Shown piece after piece: positions 15,301 through 30,200 of a stretch of 64,000 nucleotides of DNA. The position numbers were made by a program, and so were the translations under genes. Numbering within the stretch: the stretch's first letter is position 1; the number at the start of each line of letters is the position of its first letter. The DNA lies in the NCBI GenBank assembly GCA_019614645.1, contig JABWDB010000005.1, positions 13,009,001-13,073,000 of the forward strand, in the 5' to 3' direction. Source of the stretch: Stratiolaelaps scimitus (lineage: Eukaryota > Arthropoda > Arachnida > Mesostigmata > Laelapidae). The notes beneath the pieces are model-generated. The model was not told the DNA's origin, did no database searches, and worked only from the letters and a program-made list of their open reading frames with translations.

Positions 15301-18300
15301 GAAAAGACGACGTTGCATTTATGTTCACGGCTAGACTTCACTGCATGCATTTGTTATGGTTAATACATCTACTACAGGGTTATGTAGCCGCAAAACCGCA
15401 AACCGTTTCCGTGTTGCTGTATGTCATGCCTATGCGGCTCAGGGGGAAGATGGCAGTATTGGCAGTATTCAAATCAGCGCTTACAAAAGATCGCTTGAAA
15501 AGGTCAAACAAATAACATTAAGCCGTATCATCCGTATGCGCACGGCGAGAGTTGACCAAATCGATTGGAGTCACTAGCGATCAGCCACCATATGTCAGTT
15601 CTAATGAATATCGCTAACTAAGCTGTTAATGAAGGCTGTGATGTCAACATTGACAGCCTCTCGAAGTGGCGATTCATTGAGCTAATTCTCTTGTTCATAA
15701 CTTTTTAGCGGTGCGCTCAGCCTAGGTCTGTTCGGCAACGACCAGGCTCACCAAGCGCTTCTGATCGTTCAGCGATCAACGGGCGAAATGGAAACCGTCG
15801 TAAAATCAGTTCGCAATCACACTCTAATCATTGAGCAGATTCTCGATACTTCGATTCGTGAGGACGTTGATCAGATATCGGTCCACTTTTCAGGTGAGCC
15901 TAGCACGTTATTACCTTCTTTAAATAATATATATATTATTCGAATGGCACTTTTGTCTTTTGTGACATCATACTCATTAAACTATCACTTCCCAATACAT
16001 CGAATATGATATGTTATATATATATATATATATATACATATAACTTTTATTTTTATTCACATATTCACATATTATTTATATACATATATATGTATATTTT
16101 TTTTATTAATGAATTTCCCCTCGTCCTATTCCAGCACCTCTTCCAAATGCCACAGTTCGTTCGATGGTGCGCGAGACGCTCGGTCATATGCGCGCAAACA
16201 TCAGCCAGAGTTTGGCTAAAACCAAAAATATGAACATCAAAATGAAGGCGCTCGATCTGCGCAATCTACCGCAGTGGCTACAAATCGTCGAGTTCTTCCG
16301 TTGGCCAGGCACGATCGGGTTACAGTGCGGCCTCATCTTCATCTGCCTCCTGCTTCTATGGGGAGTGATCCGGCACTCGCGTTGCCTACTCATCCTATTC
16401 TCGGTGCTTGGCCTATTGTCGGTCGTCATTTGCTGGGTGCTCGTGTCGCTGTACTTTGGCCTGACGGTGGCCGGGGCCGATTTCTGCTTCAATCCTGAGC
16501 CATTCTTCAATCGGTAAGGCTGTCCCTTCGACGAAGTCACGTCTTGACGGATGGGTGCAGGTTTGCCGTCGCTGATTGCGTTCTTGTTTGAAGGCGACTT
16601 CGCCCGCATGTGACACAGGGGGGGTATCATTTAAATGGGTGTATTTGAACAGGACGATCAACCACGCTCGATCAGATCATGTTATCATTATGTGCATGTA
16701 TTATATCTGAGTAACTCGCGAAGAGTGGCCGTCTGCTCAATGTAGAAGGCCACTATCAGTCCTGCCCTGACGTTTACCGGCTTCGTCTGCTCAGAGGGGG
16801 CACACGAATTGACCAACTATATTATCAACTATAATACTTAATTAAATATATAAACGTGTTGCTTCTGTTTGTTCCATTTGCAAAATTTCTAGCATGGCTG
16901 GACACAACCCAGACGAACGTTTGGCGATCGAGTACTATATGACCTGCGAAGAGATGACCAACAACCCATTCAAGATCGACATTATCGAGGCCAAACGAGC
17001 AGTGCATGACCTGCAGAGTAATACGCAGATCCTGAAGAGGATCGCTGAGCAGTACATGCCGCAACAGGTAATCGGCCATCTTTTGACGAACTGTCCCCAC
17101 CTTCAGCAGCTGCAACGGCACAATTTCTCTCCTTGCCTACGCAATATGGAGAGCTGGCGGGAGGATCGTACCTGTGATCTATCAGCACTTTGCCATAATA
17201 ATTAGCTGATGCTAACGATAGAACATAGAATATGCCGACGGAAGTTCGCCCAGGGCTCTCCCTCCGTCCAGCAATCACACCTTGAAATGAGAGTATTGAT
17301 GACACTATGGATGGAGTCAGGGTAGTCTACTTTTACAAACGACATACACAATAGCCACATCTGCTGTACCAGCGGTCGTCGTCGAGATGTCAACGCGACA
17401 CGCACATCGGGCATATACAATGTGCCCAATATGAGCACACATAACAAATACGTCATGAAGGCTTTGTGTTATTTACCCAGATTTTTTTTAGCTTGACAAG
17501 CGTAATCACCGAAGAGAATATCTACAGTAACGTGATACATAATCTATTGTCCTTCGTTGTAATCCTTGATGGTGGCGGCATATAAGGCCCACTTGCGAAC
17601 ATGATTTATTGGGAATTTCTTGCTTCTCCTGCAGGAGGTGCGTGCTCTGTTGCATGCTTTGGAACAACGCCTGGAGGACACGGAGCGTACCCTAAGCCGA
17701 ATGGCGACTCTGGTGGAGTGTACAACCATTCAGAATGAGTATATCAACACCATGGATGCCATCTGTGTCAGCACTTTCGAAGGTACGATCACCTGCATCG
17801 ATCGACTACCACCAATTGTATTTTTCACTGTTGCTCGTGGTTCATGGTATTGGACCCTGCTTTCGCCGCGGACGCGTGCGAGAGTCAGGTCACCTAACTC
17901 AACAGTTGTACATGAGACATCCACTTACTATTATAGTTACAATCGTTGTGGCCTTATCGTCCCGAATTACGGATGATCAAAGGATCTTCGTCCAAAACAG
18001 GGTCTTGACTATTACTGATTGTTATCACTAATTATTACTCTACTCACTAATTGATACCCCATGCATGCCGATTTCTCCCAATATCACTGTATTCCATATG
18101 TTGTTACCGGTAAAAACGCTTTTCCAATTTGGTACCAGCAATAACAGGCGAACTAACGAGCAAGCATGCTGTGCTCCTTTGTCTTGTATCTTTGGTCTCT
18201 CTCTCTCTCTGTCGCTCCCTGTGCGCGATTATTTCTGCGTCTGCCCTTTTCAGGAACGGTATTCATGCTGGCGTCGGCTGCAGCTTCGGGCCTCCTGTTC

Positions 18301-20468
18301 ACGATCCTGATTTGGATCGCCTCTCACACATGGATTCATATTCGTTCTCGGTGAGAAGCTCGTCATACCTGAATTGCCAGCCTGTTTTGAGCCTGTGTCA
18401 TAGATCTAGCTCCATCCAGCCTGTCCAAAGCCGTCGACGTTCACCTTGAACAGTGTGGCGAAAGTGATCGAAAAACCCTACTCATCTGAATTTAATCAAC
18501 ATTTATTGCTAATTGTTCCGTAGCCTCTTTTTGAGTTCATTCGTCTAATTTATTGCCTGTGCATCCATTAGTCGGATACATTCACCGCTAATCAAACTGC
18601 CGACCTGATTGATCCCCACCAATCTGACCCAACTCATCTGATCCTAATTACCCTACGCTCCATTTGTTTTAGTTACTTATTATTATTACTAGTATTATTA
18701 TTATAATAATAAACCTCGTTTTCGCTTACTTACGTATCTCTCTATCTATTTGTTATTTACTAGACACCCCATCCTCTATTTCGACATTTCCGGGAGTAAA
18801 CCTCAAATTAGCGCCAATTTCAACAGTCTCCCACTAGAGCGTTCAACGTGAATGTTGTATGCGTTGACGGATTGTGCTCTGATTACGGTAATATGTCACT
18901 ATTGGGACAAGCCGTATATGGGTGTTACTCCCGTTCAAATCGTCCTCCACCAACGGCAAGTTCCTATAATAGAATGCGCGCAGGATAAAGACATACGCTG
19001 CTGCAGCGCCGAGACATATTGTTTATGTGAGCGTCATTGACTTGGCTCATTTGACGTTTTCAAAAAATATCTCTTTGTAAACCATACTCCCATAGCAGAA
19101 CTCAATATTAAATCTGTTGTCGTTAAACTTTCAAAAATCCATATTCTGCTGTATGCATCATGCTTAGACACACATTTACTGTCATAGGCGATACACGCCC
19201 ACTGTCCACGCGGTATCATCTTCCCTTTGCAGAAACTTTGTTTTCCCTTCTATCTACTCTAATTAGATCTGCATTAACGAACCCTCCATTAGCCTGAATG
19301 CCTAGATACTCTCGATTGAAATCCTCGGGAGCTACATTCTTGATCGCCCTAACGCCGCGTCCCCGCGGGAGATGTCCCCTTCTGTACGCAGTGAGTGACG
19401 CTGCGTGCCAGCTCCCATCCCCGGCTGAGACCTCCCTGATCCGCATTCAAGCCCACACCAGCACTAAACTGCCGAACAGCCCGGCGTTGGCCTTTTTCCT
19501 TTATCTATCCTGTTTTTTTTGTGTTTTCTCTCTATTGCCTGCCTGTGCTAACGGCCAGAGTGGCCCTACTGGTCTGTGCTTGCATCCGTTCATTTCCCAG
19601 TCACCCCCGAACGCGTCCCGACCCCACGGACGACGAAGGTCGGCCGTTCCTCGCCGGTGCAGGAGGTGGAAACACCCTCTCCCGCGTCGGAGCATCGGGC
19701 GGCACCCTGCGAAACACGTACGCTCCTCATATTGTTGTTACCCATAAGTTCGGCATGTCGACACCAACTGCTGCGGCCACCACTGCCTCGAACAGCAAGT
19801 ACACGGCTGCTGGGGTCGCGCCCGCCCTAGATGGTTATGGATATTATTCGCGGCACCACAACCACGACAATCATAGTGCTAAGAAGGGTGGCGCCTCGAA
19901 GGGGCTCGCGTCAAAGTCGAACGCACGGCTGGCGTACCTCTACGATGCCAACAACTATTTCCCGCCTGCGCACGTCACGCGAGGGCCTCCTCTGCACGCG
20001 GAGCCACCTCAGCACGTAGCACGAAGCGGTCTGCATGCGCCCCTATTGGGGTCCGCCGGCCTGATTCCGGCCGGTACCGGCTGCTATCGGCCTGATTCGC
20101 CGCCGGCACACCCTCCGCGTCCGCCAACGCTGACTCAGACTGCTGGAATGGCCGGCGTGGGGGTCGCAATCTCGGTCGGACCAGACTCGCACAGCCTCGG
20201 CCTGGTGCCGGCGGGCGATCTGCAGACCAGCTCGTGAGCATGCCGTTTCTCTCATTTCTTTTCGTTTCATTTCTTTTCTCTTGTTCTTATATTAAGTTTC
20301 TGTTAACCTTTCGTTTGTTATTTTTCTCTACAATTCCCCTCTTTCTATTCTATGATACTTTAAATAACCGTTGCTCTATATAGTGCATAATATATATACA
20401 TTATATATGCGCGTAGTGTTCATTTTGTTATTGACATATATATATATGACATATATGTGTCATCTCAT

Positions 20469-20510
<42 letters not shown>

Positions 20511-23500
20511 GACATAATTTAGATAATCAGTACTCATTCTATCATATGTATATATGCATGCATGATATTACTACATCTATTTAATTTCTCTCAAGTTTGC
20601 CCCTCGATCTTGTTGTATCTCGATCGTATTTCCACTATTATCCCATAGTAGTATTATTTATTTTGCTCTTATATTCTTTTGTGCAAGAGTTTCTGTATCG
20701 ATTTATTTGTTACTATAGGTTTTTTATCACCTTCTTCTATCTCTGTTTACCTTATCATGTATGCTTGGTATAATTAAGTGTTGTTTTTATTTAGTGCTTT
20801 AAAGTTACCTAAAATCACTTTTGGTTCGGCGACAGAATGAACGTCTACCATCGTTCATTACACATGATATGGTTGTTGGCACGATACGGCCGTGAATACA
20901 GGCTTGATTTTGCTGTGTGCCGTACATAGGAATGTTTTGAACATTCTGTTTGCATGCATCATCGAAATACAATAACGCTCGGGCTGCGAACTAGCGTACA
21001 CATTAGTCAAAACACGAACGACAGACGTATTTCCAAACATTTAATGGGTCATGCCAACGAATGATTTGTTGTCCTGTGTATACCATCGCGGCGATAACAT
21101 AGACAACGCGCTGCGAGTAAGCTTCGTTCCGCTGGTTGACAATCGAAAAACAAACAAATGATCTTGAACAGCGATAACCGGAAGAAAAACACGTAAATCT
21201 TCGCAGAACCCTTGGGGCCCCTCTGTTCAAAAGACAATTAACGTCTACACGGCAAAGCAATCATCGTCTACCAGCGAGTACCGTCCATGACTCAGCAGAG
21301 TTTTAACGCCGATATAGACGCTTGTTTAAGCTGTCGGAAGTACGATGACATATTGTAGAATTCGCTTAAGGGAAACCATTGCTCGGTCTGACAGGAAGCC
21401 ACCACGATAGCGTGGGGCGTCGAAGGATCCGTTCTCTCGTCATCGGTTTAGCCATCAGCACCGCTCATCGTTGATAATGCACAGCGTGCCGACACCATTC
21501 CCCCTCGTGTTACTCGTTCAGCAGAATGATCCAACGTCCAATATGAATATGGCTGGATATACTCAAATGTTATTGGGACAACTCCCACCGTTGCAAAGGT
21601 CCCCTTCCTCTACAACTGGTTGCATCTGTGGCCGGTGTTACATTCGATATCATTCTAGTCACTTTACGCCCACTTGGTTCTCTCGTCGAATCACCGCAGT
21701 TGCTTCCATATGTCACTACTACATCGGCACACCCTGCAACACCTCTCGCACACATCAGTTGGCACTCGTTGATCAGCACAGAACAGCAAATCGGCACCGA
21801 GTCCTCCGTCCAGTTAGAAGAAACAATTCGTGCTCTGTGTGCGACGGTGGGCAGTAGGAAGAGATAGATGGGAGTAAGCGAGAGAGAGAGTGAAATGCGA
21901 TCGGTGATGTTGCTGTTGTTGTTATTGTTATTGCTGTATTCTGCGCTGACGTTATACTTCGCCAGGAGGAGTCCGCGGCCGGAGGCCGAGCCCGTGGGAC
22001 AGCAGCCCATCGACGGCTTCAGCACGCTGCCTTCACGTGACGAGCAGTGGCATAGCGATCCTGGACAGTACTACCGGTAAAAGTCCGGCTTGCGCACCAG
22101 CTTCTCGATCTCGACGTGCGGTCGGCGGGCGACAAGTGTGCTCGGAAGTGTAAACCAACATCCAGCCCCCTTCAATCTGCCTGTTTCATCTGTCCATCTG
22201 TCGTCCTTGTATTGCCGGTGCTGAACCAGCACATTGTTGACCTCTGGTCCTCTCTTTCTCCCAGTATCGCTAATCAAAAAAGGAGCTACAATGATAACGC
22301 CTCTAAATAAGGCGGACGGCAGAGATTCCTCAGTTATCTTCGTTTTTCGTCTTCATTACGACATCTTTGACGAACTCATCCTTCTACGTGATCGTTGATC
22401 TCTTTGCCACTGAATGACGCCGCCTGAAAGAGTGTCTGCCTCTGCTCAAGAGCTCGAGCGGGCGAGACCACGACAGAGATAGAGAGAGAGACAGTCACTG
22501 CAACCGCACAAGCTACTCATGTAACGACGAGATGGACACGTCAATCTCGAATGGCAGGTGATCGATGGCTACGGCATCATCGAGTCGTCAGGCATTTCAG
22601 CTGTCAGTTCCAGTCTCCCCAGACGATTTTGCTATTTCGTTATCACCTCTGTTGAGTCGTTACCAACACATGCCTGCCTTCGACGATTTGCCGTCTTCTC
22701 GTGTGCCTCACTCTCCAATATTAGTTTGATCTAGTTGCCCGAGTAGCTCGGACACAATAAGCACTTGCGGCCTGTCAGCGAGCAGCTCTCTGATCGCAGG
22801 CCTCAGGCGAGCGCATCTAACATAGTTGAACGAGCACAATCGTCGTATCAGCGGTCGACAGCTTCTCAGATAACTGGAGGAAGTGAAGGACAAAAATATA
22901 TCCATTTATTCCATTTACTGTACATGTCCCCTGCCCCTATATATGTGAGTCCTACTCCTCGTCGTGATCGTCGTGCCATGCCGTGCTGTTTGTGTGTCCG
23001 CGTACCTGTACTTGCTTGTCCGTATGTCTATCGGAGAATCTGCCATAAACGATCCACGAGATCGATGCTGCCTGCCGGGTGAACGCTCGGAATGACCCCT
23101 GGCCTCACATGAACAGCCAAGCAACTAACGACCAAGCAGTTCATTGTTAGATTCCTCCAATGATCCTGAATGTGCAGTGTATACGACTGAGGTATATTCC
23201 GATAGGGACAAATACATCTTCGAATCTGTCGATTGCGTCTTCCCATGTTCTAGGTGCGGCTGCAAAAAACGCGTGACAAAATGGGTGTGAAGATGGATGG
23301 AGGAATTAGCATCCACCCGCCCACCGACCGTTTTCCTCTCTCTATTCGAGCAAACGTAAGGGTCCAAGCACGATTTGTCATTGGTAGAAAAACAATCCTA
23401 CAGCACATACGGCACAAAATGGCACCTGCAGGTGGACAAAACCATGAGCGTCTCGAGTCGTTCGTACGGTTCATCCGACGGACATATGCCTGTGCTTGCC

Positions 23501-26500
23501 TCGTGCTCCGTTGACACTTCTTGAAGAGCGTCGTCGTCGTCGACATCCGAATTATCACCGACCCATCACCGACAATGAACATTGTCGACGTTCATATGCG
23601 ATTCGATCAGCCTGTCACTGCAACCAAGAGTACAATTGCACCCTGCTCCCAGCCTCGCACATCGAAGTTCTCCATAGGCCGATGGCAGTGTTGTCGACTT
23701 TAAGCCTTTGCCTCGGATACTGCTGCACCCTGAATGGCGAGTGTGTTCGATTAGTCGACGCGACCTGTGCACCTTTGGTTGACTTCCCCAGAGCCGTATG
23801 TCTATAGAAAGTGGGGCCGGTAACCTCCTGCGGCCTCAACCCATTGTGTTCCTTGAACTTCGAACACTAGTGGTTGCCAGCCTTGTTAGCACCCTCATCA
23901 CGGAAGTCCTTTGGCAGTGACACGCCTTTTTGGTGAACATCGATTTCATTTATCGTATCTATATTTTTGCAGCGTCATATCACGTCATTACATATAACGG
24001 GTGTAGTATTTCACGGCAGAAGCATATGATCATTATAGTATACTGTAACTGTCTCTCTGCGTTTCCACAATCAAGGGTAGCTTAATCTCAGAGGTGGTAT
24101 CGTTGTCCGGTTCCTCCTTCACGCGAATCCAAGCTACTAAAGCGGTTTATTTGCCACTGTCGAGATTTTCCTCATATTATTATTGGCACATTGATTCCCA
24201 CGAGTGCGTTTTCCCGACACTTCACATATCGAACAGAACATTCACTATACACGTCCGACACTACCAACTAACACGCGACTCACTCAATCGATTAGTGCAT
24301 GTCACCTTATTAGATATTACGGAAACGTGAGGTTGTTTTCTACTACAAGTTTTCATGAGTGAAATCGTCGAACATGTTCGGCGCTCCTGAGCCCAGCCCA
24401 CATTTAGCGAATGTGCGCACAAGAGGCGCCACATGGTCGAATCAGTGCACTAATAAACCGGTCGTTGATCTGCTCAACCGATCGGCCCAGCAAGCGAGTG
24501 GAACAAGACATGCGCATGGCATGAATAAAGCGGTTACTATATAGCTTGCGAACGAACTAATCTATCGAGTGCCGTGGTGCCTATGTAGTGTTCCTATATT
24601 TATATATACATATATATATTCCTATATTGTACCCCTATGATAATGAAAGTGCTAAGCAGCATATTATCAATATATATAACCTGCTTAGAAGAGTTTCTCG
24701 AATCGGTATTGAAACCGAGTAGCGTCCCTGCATCGAGATCGAGAATCTGCTCAGTTTGCATCGATCGTTTGTATGGTAAACACCGACGCTACGTAAATTA
24801 GACGAGGCAGATAGTACTGTGCTGTCGTGTGATAACGGGCTGACATTTAGCCAACAGTTAAGAGGTTCGCTAGCACCAACCATCGACCCACTGTTTCGCT
24901 TAATTGCCGGGTGGTTTTTTTTTAAATCACTCTCTGTGTGTCTGCATAACGAGAATTTATCAAGTGGTTCGACGAAATAGTTTGTTTCAATCACGGAGCA
25001 ACAAACACCCGGGGCTTCTTTACGGTTGATCGGGAAAGCCTATTGTTATTCACGGTTCCGTTAGTTTTTCTCGTAAAATCGACTGTGCTCGTTATTTCGA
25101 CACTATATTTGATTCGTCCAGCGATTAATGTCATGAGCAGTTCGCTAGTAGTGACTCCACTAATCAATCTATCTACCTGTAATTGTTTGCGTTCGATAAA
25201 TCGCCATCACACAAGGTCTGAGTCTATCTCTCCCCTTCCCCTAACGATGCCTGCTGCCCAAGTATCGTCCTGCTATCGAGCATACGACGCATGACGTCAA
25301 TGCATTCATGTTGGAGCGATCCGATTCTCTTCACAATCGCAGATGTTGCAGTGGCATGGTATAGGCTGACGTGGTTGATTAGCTGGTAGCGTGTTCTTAC
25401 TAACGAAACGAAAATGTCTGATTCGACCTCGTCGCCTTTCAGGAGTAGCCGAGCAAACGGCAGAGAGGACCAGGCGTTCCTTCATGCCAGGTACACACCT
25501 CCACCCGCGGTAAGTTGATTTTCAACTCTCAGCCTTCGGCCCATAGACTAGATACAGTCGCATATGCGTATGGAGAAGACAGAGCAACTACGAGCGATTT
25601 TTGTTCACCTCTATCCGCGTACACAGTCGTTGATTCTTTAGCCAAAATCAGACGGCGAACTGGCGATTTGAGCCATTCGCAAATCGATATCGGAGTCATA
25701 GGTGTATCGGAGTCATATACAGAGCTCTTCGATTATCCGTTCAAAGCGGTCGTGCAAATCAACACACTGCGACTGCCTCATTGTACAATCGAACTGCAAG
25801 TGAACTGACTCATCTCGAGTCTCCTCATGGTCGAGTTTCCAACAACTTTCAGATTTCGCTCAGTTGATGAGACCGATGAGCAATTCATCTCGACGGCGTT
25901 CTCTTCTCGTTTTTCCACCCTTACACTAGCTGTCGTTGTAGAATTGTAAGCGAGTTGTCCCGGCCTTGCCCATGACATCATACCCGTCTTGTTTCCTGCT
26001 ATGTCTGCTCGATCCATCACAGGTAGACTCCACCATGCCGCGCAGTTGAAGGTTCTGTCAAAAATAAGCAAAGCGACCTAGCCCCAAACATTTTCGATGC
26101 GTCAAAATTTCATAGCGATTGTAGTGTGCCGCCTGGCACTATTAGCACTGTTGGGCAAAAAAAGAACTTCACATGACTATTGATGCCAGCCAAGGCGGGC
26201 TTTCGTGCTAATGGCGTACGGAACCCGATCCGGAGCAAGTTCCATTCAACTGAGAGCCTGAATCTCGATCGATGGACTGTGTTACCCTGTGATAATGATT
26301 AGCATTATATACAAAGGCTCGCGACGATAAGATGCAGCAGCAACCCTCGGTTTGTTTTGAATTAGCGCTGGTTTCCTAAAATTCAGTTTGTCTTTTGTTC
26401 TAGTTTCTTACATTGGTTGAGTTCCGCCTATGTTTATCCTCATACTGTCTGTGTCCGCCTCACAACCAGTTAGCCGTTCGCTCTTGATCATTTTTGTGTC

Positions 26501-26584
26501 TACATGTGTAACCATCACCTGGTTCAGTTGCCTCATATGGTTACAATCCAAATTCCGTTACATATATCTACCTAGTTCTCTTTA

Positions 26585-26626
<42 letters not shown>

Positions 26627-27214
26627 ATCTTGCCACAGTTAAAGCATACGTATATTATTAGATCGTCTGTGTGGTCTTGAGGAACGTCCTTCTTATGTGC
26701 GGTGTCCGTCGCTACGATCGTTATAGCTATGTACATGTGGTAGACAATACATCGATCTGGTTAGTCCGCGCACTAGGGCAGGCCCCCGTAGCTCAGCAAA
26801 CTGAACGAATACATTACCATCATCCATCTGCTCATATGATTCTTTATCAGTTTTGTTCATTGTATTGCCTTCTTGTCGTCTCTGTTCACCCACCCCTCTC
26901 TCTCTCTCTCTTTACATTGCCGTGAATCGACGATTACGTTCAGTGCCGAGTAATTTCACCACTTGGGTGAGACTCAATCAACGACGAACATCGTCGTTGA
27001 CCAACCCGTCGGTACACGGATGGGCTCTCGTTACAACGTGTTTATTAGAGTGTCCACAAACGATGATGCCATGTGTAGCCGGGTGTTCAGTTTCCGGGTT
27101 TTACCACGATTTGATCATAAAAAAAAAAATATATATATATATATTGACTCTTTGCCAGTGGACCACGGCACGTTCGTGCTTGGTATTCGATAGAAGTAAC
27201 ATTGTTTCGTCGTG

Positions 27215-27248
<34 letters not shown>

Positions 27249-30200
27249 GCGCGCTGACGCGGGGCTGTTATCTTGGCAACTTGCTTGCTACCGTAACCCG
27301 ATAGATAAGAGACCACGAATTTAGATCCTTCAGCTGTTCGGTCGATTAGGTGCCACATATTTAACAGGTCAATCATAAATTATGGTTGCTCTATTGGTTG
27401 TAACAGTGCAAATTGATCTCCTCCCCTCACAAAGACGATGTGTGTTTTTGCTTTCTTTACATAAATACATGACATGTCTCGTCTTATTCCATCGAACTCT
27501 CTCTCTAGTTCTTGGACTGGTTTATTCTCTCTGCCTCTCCCTCTCTCTCTCTCTCTCACTAACTAACTAATTAACTAACTAACTTAATTTTTAATCTTCT
27601 TGTTAATTTTAGTAAGTCCGGCTCGATCGTTTCGATAGCTAATCTCTCACTGTAGCTAGTTTGTGAGAAATCTTTTTCGACCAACCATCGCTTCCTTGTA
27701 TTATCATCATACCTTGTATTCTTGCGCGGATACCGATCAATATGGCAAGCAGAGACGTTTTTAACACAACCACTTCATGCTTAATTTTATTTCGAACCTT
27801 CGCAGCAGGCTGCTCAGTTGGTGGCTCCTTGGGAATAGTTTCGCCCCCACCCCCCTCCCAGGTCAATCAAGCCAACCACAACTCGGCATGACCTGTCATG
27901 AACACATTACGCAAGTGCCCTCCCACCCATAATTCCCCTCTCAAACATTCTGCGGAATTCTGCTGACAGCGTTCTTTTTCGTTTCGATTATAGCAGCAAC
28001 AACAGCAGCAGCAACAACAACACCACCCCCACCAACGACGCCGTTCGTTGTTGATTCGTTGTCGCCCTTCAACTTTATGACACTCATTTGCGGCGCGTTT
28101 CGCTGAGGCCAACGGCACATGTTGTATTGATGCTGTGGTTTCCATGTTCGCATATGCTTTCTCCTCTTCCTGACTTTATTCCACCACATTAATAGTACTC
28201 ATCACACGTTACCTTATGCGCGTGAGGGCGACGTCTTGTGGTTTTTTTTTTGCTAATCTAGAGCACAGGTCGTGCACCTCGAGTGTTCCTCTGGATTTTG
28301 TCCCTTTACTGAACTGTGTCGCTTTTCTTACCCTTCTACTCAACGATGTGCTTCTCGTGCTGCGTTATTAAGGGGTGCGCGGCACAGGCAACGAACAGCT
28401 ATGAAAAACGTTGTGGCGAATTTATGCTGCATTGTACATACAAATGAGTTCCAAACCCCCTCTAACTCTGTCACAAACATAGCAAATAAATGTTGACACC
28501 ATTTTCGTATATAAGGATGCATTCGTCAGTTTTTACTACTACTATCACCACCACCACCATCACATGAATAGATTTCCACCAAGCACCTCTAACCGCATCC
28601 ATCACACGACTGATATCTTCTGCTCGATATACGTGGAATTTCGACCACCGATACTATAATACATAATCAATTTTCTGGGCTGACCCACAGCCAACATATA
28701 ACGTCCACGGCATTGCTTTCGGCATTGCCTCATACGACCACCGATCCTACTACAACTATTACTACTATCGTATCACTAACCAACCGCGCTATAATAACCA
28801 CTACCACTAATCATCTCGGCAATCTCGACTAACGTATAATATTAATAATAGTAATTATTCGTGGCGACTTATTAATCGAACTGTTCATCTTTCCGGGCCT
28901 CGCTGAATTCCTCTTTTCTCCGTCTCTTTTCTCGGCCTTTGTTGCAACCACGTCTACCTCTTCACATTCAACAACTCTAACATTATTCAACATCACTACC
29001 ACTACTAACAACCACCCGTACTTGTTGCGTTCATTGTGCCGCCGCCGCCGCCGCCGCTGTGCACAACAGCTCTACATGTGAAGCGAGAGAGGGAGAACGG
29101 CGCTCCGACTTAGAACGTACGTGAGGCAAAACATTTACGATGCAATTTATAAGCTCTCGATCGATGCTCGATGCGCGCAATGTGCGGGACAACTACTGGC
29201 CCGTTGCGGCTTGGCTCCTCGGAGGGCAACGCCTATCCCTCCGAGCAGCACATCATTGCTCGCGCGCCGTGCCTGGGTTCCATATTGCGCTGACTGCCCG
29301 CAACACCACCCCCGCCCCCCCGATTGGGGAGAAAGAAGCCTTGTTTCTTATGCGTTCGCGACCTTGCCTGGCCTTCTTGACAATTCCGTCTCCTCGACAG
29401 AATCCGTTGTATTGTATTGCCGCTCCCATTCGGCGCTATTTTCAAGGGCTGCTTGGCGTGCTTCATCGTGTTCCTCCCATCGGTGTCGTGCGATCAAGGT
29501 CGCACAACGGCCTTGCTCCCTCTGGTGACAACGCCTCCCCGTCCCCCTCCTCCGCTATCCACCTCTATCTGACCTACCACCAGTGTTTCCTGCAACTTGT
29601 GCGTCATCCCGATCGTGATGACAACGGTATTGATTGGCCTTGTTGTATACCTATATATATATATATATATATATAGGTATACAACAAGGCCAATATAACA
29701 TATACGGATTGTACGGTCGGGAGACCCGCAACGATTAGACCAGCTCCGAAATCTCAGTTCTATGTCCAGCCTGTGTAGCTACTGCCTTCGCTGCTTCTCC
29801 TTGTTCAGCCATTTCGCGCCTTGAGAGATGTCGTCACACTGTTTAATAGCCTTCATCTTAAAGTCTCGACTCCTTCTATCGTTTTATCGTCCGTCTTTTC
29901 GCGGGAAACTACGTGCCCTATGCCAGAGTTCAGAGTGCATGGAACAATAGAGCTGTTACTCACCATCTCAACACAATATCTCGAGGCGATGACTAAGCCG
30001 GTAGCAGAGAACTATCTGCGGTCTGATACCCGCTTCCATAATATATTATGCATAATATAGCTAGTTTCTCAATCGGCAATTGTTTTCGTATTGTTTAGAC
30101 CAAGCGCTTCACTACCGCCTCTAAAAGTTTTCGGGCTGACTTTCAGTCAACATTTAACGTCCACGGTACTTCTACTACGGTACCTCTGGTATTACGACTA

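Larger units (their letters stand above)
12138..15708 (+). other. tweety intron 2 (3571 bp)
   Basis: No credible exon. It begins 73 bp before a 130-bp AAT repeat and contains TTATTA tracts near 14660-14960. It also has an antisense SINE-tail fragment near 15184-15222. Intron phase is 2 at both borders. Confidence 0.8.

Noticed and set aside
26786..26810. tRNA-like start (CCCCCGTAGCTCAGCA)
   Set aside because: It resembles the 5' part of a tRNA, but no B box or closing acceptor stem follows.
29140..29676. 178-codon open frame on +
   Set aside because: It runs into the (TA)n core of the palindrome, overlaps another long frame on the same strand, and has no motif. GC-rich DNA is poor in stop codons.
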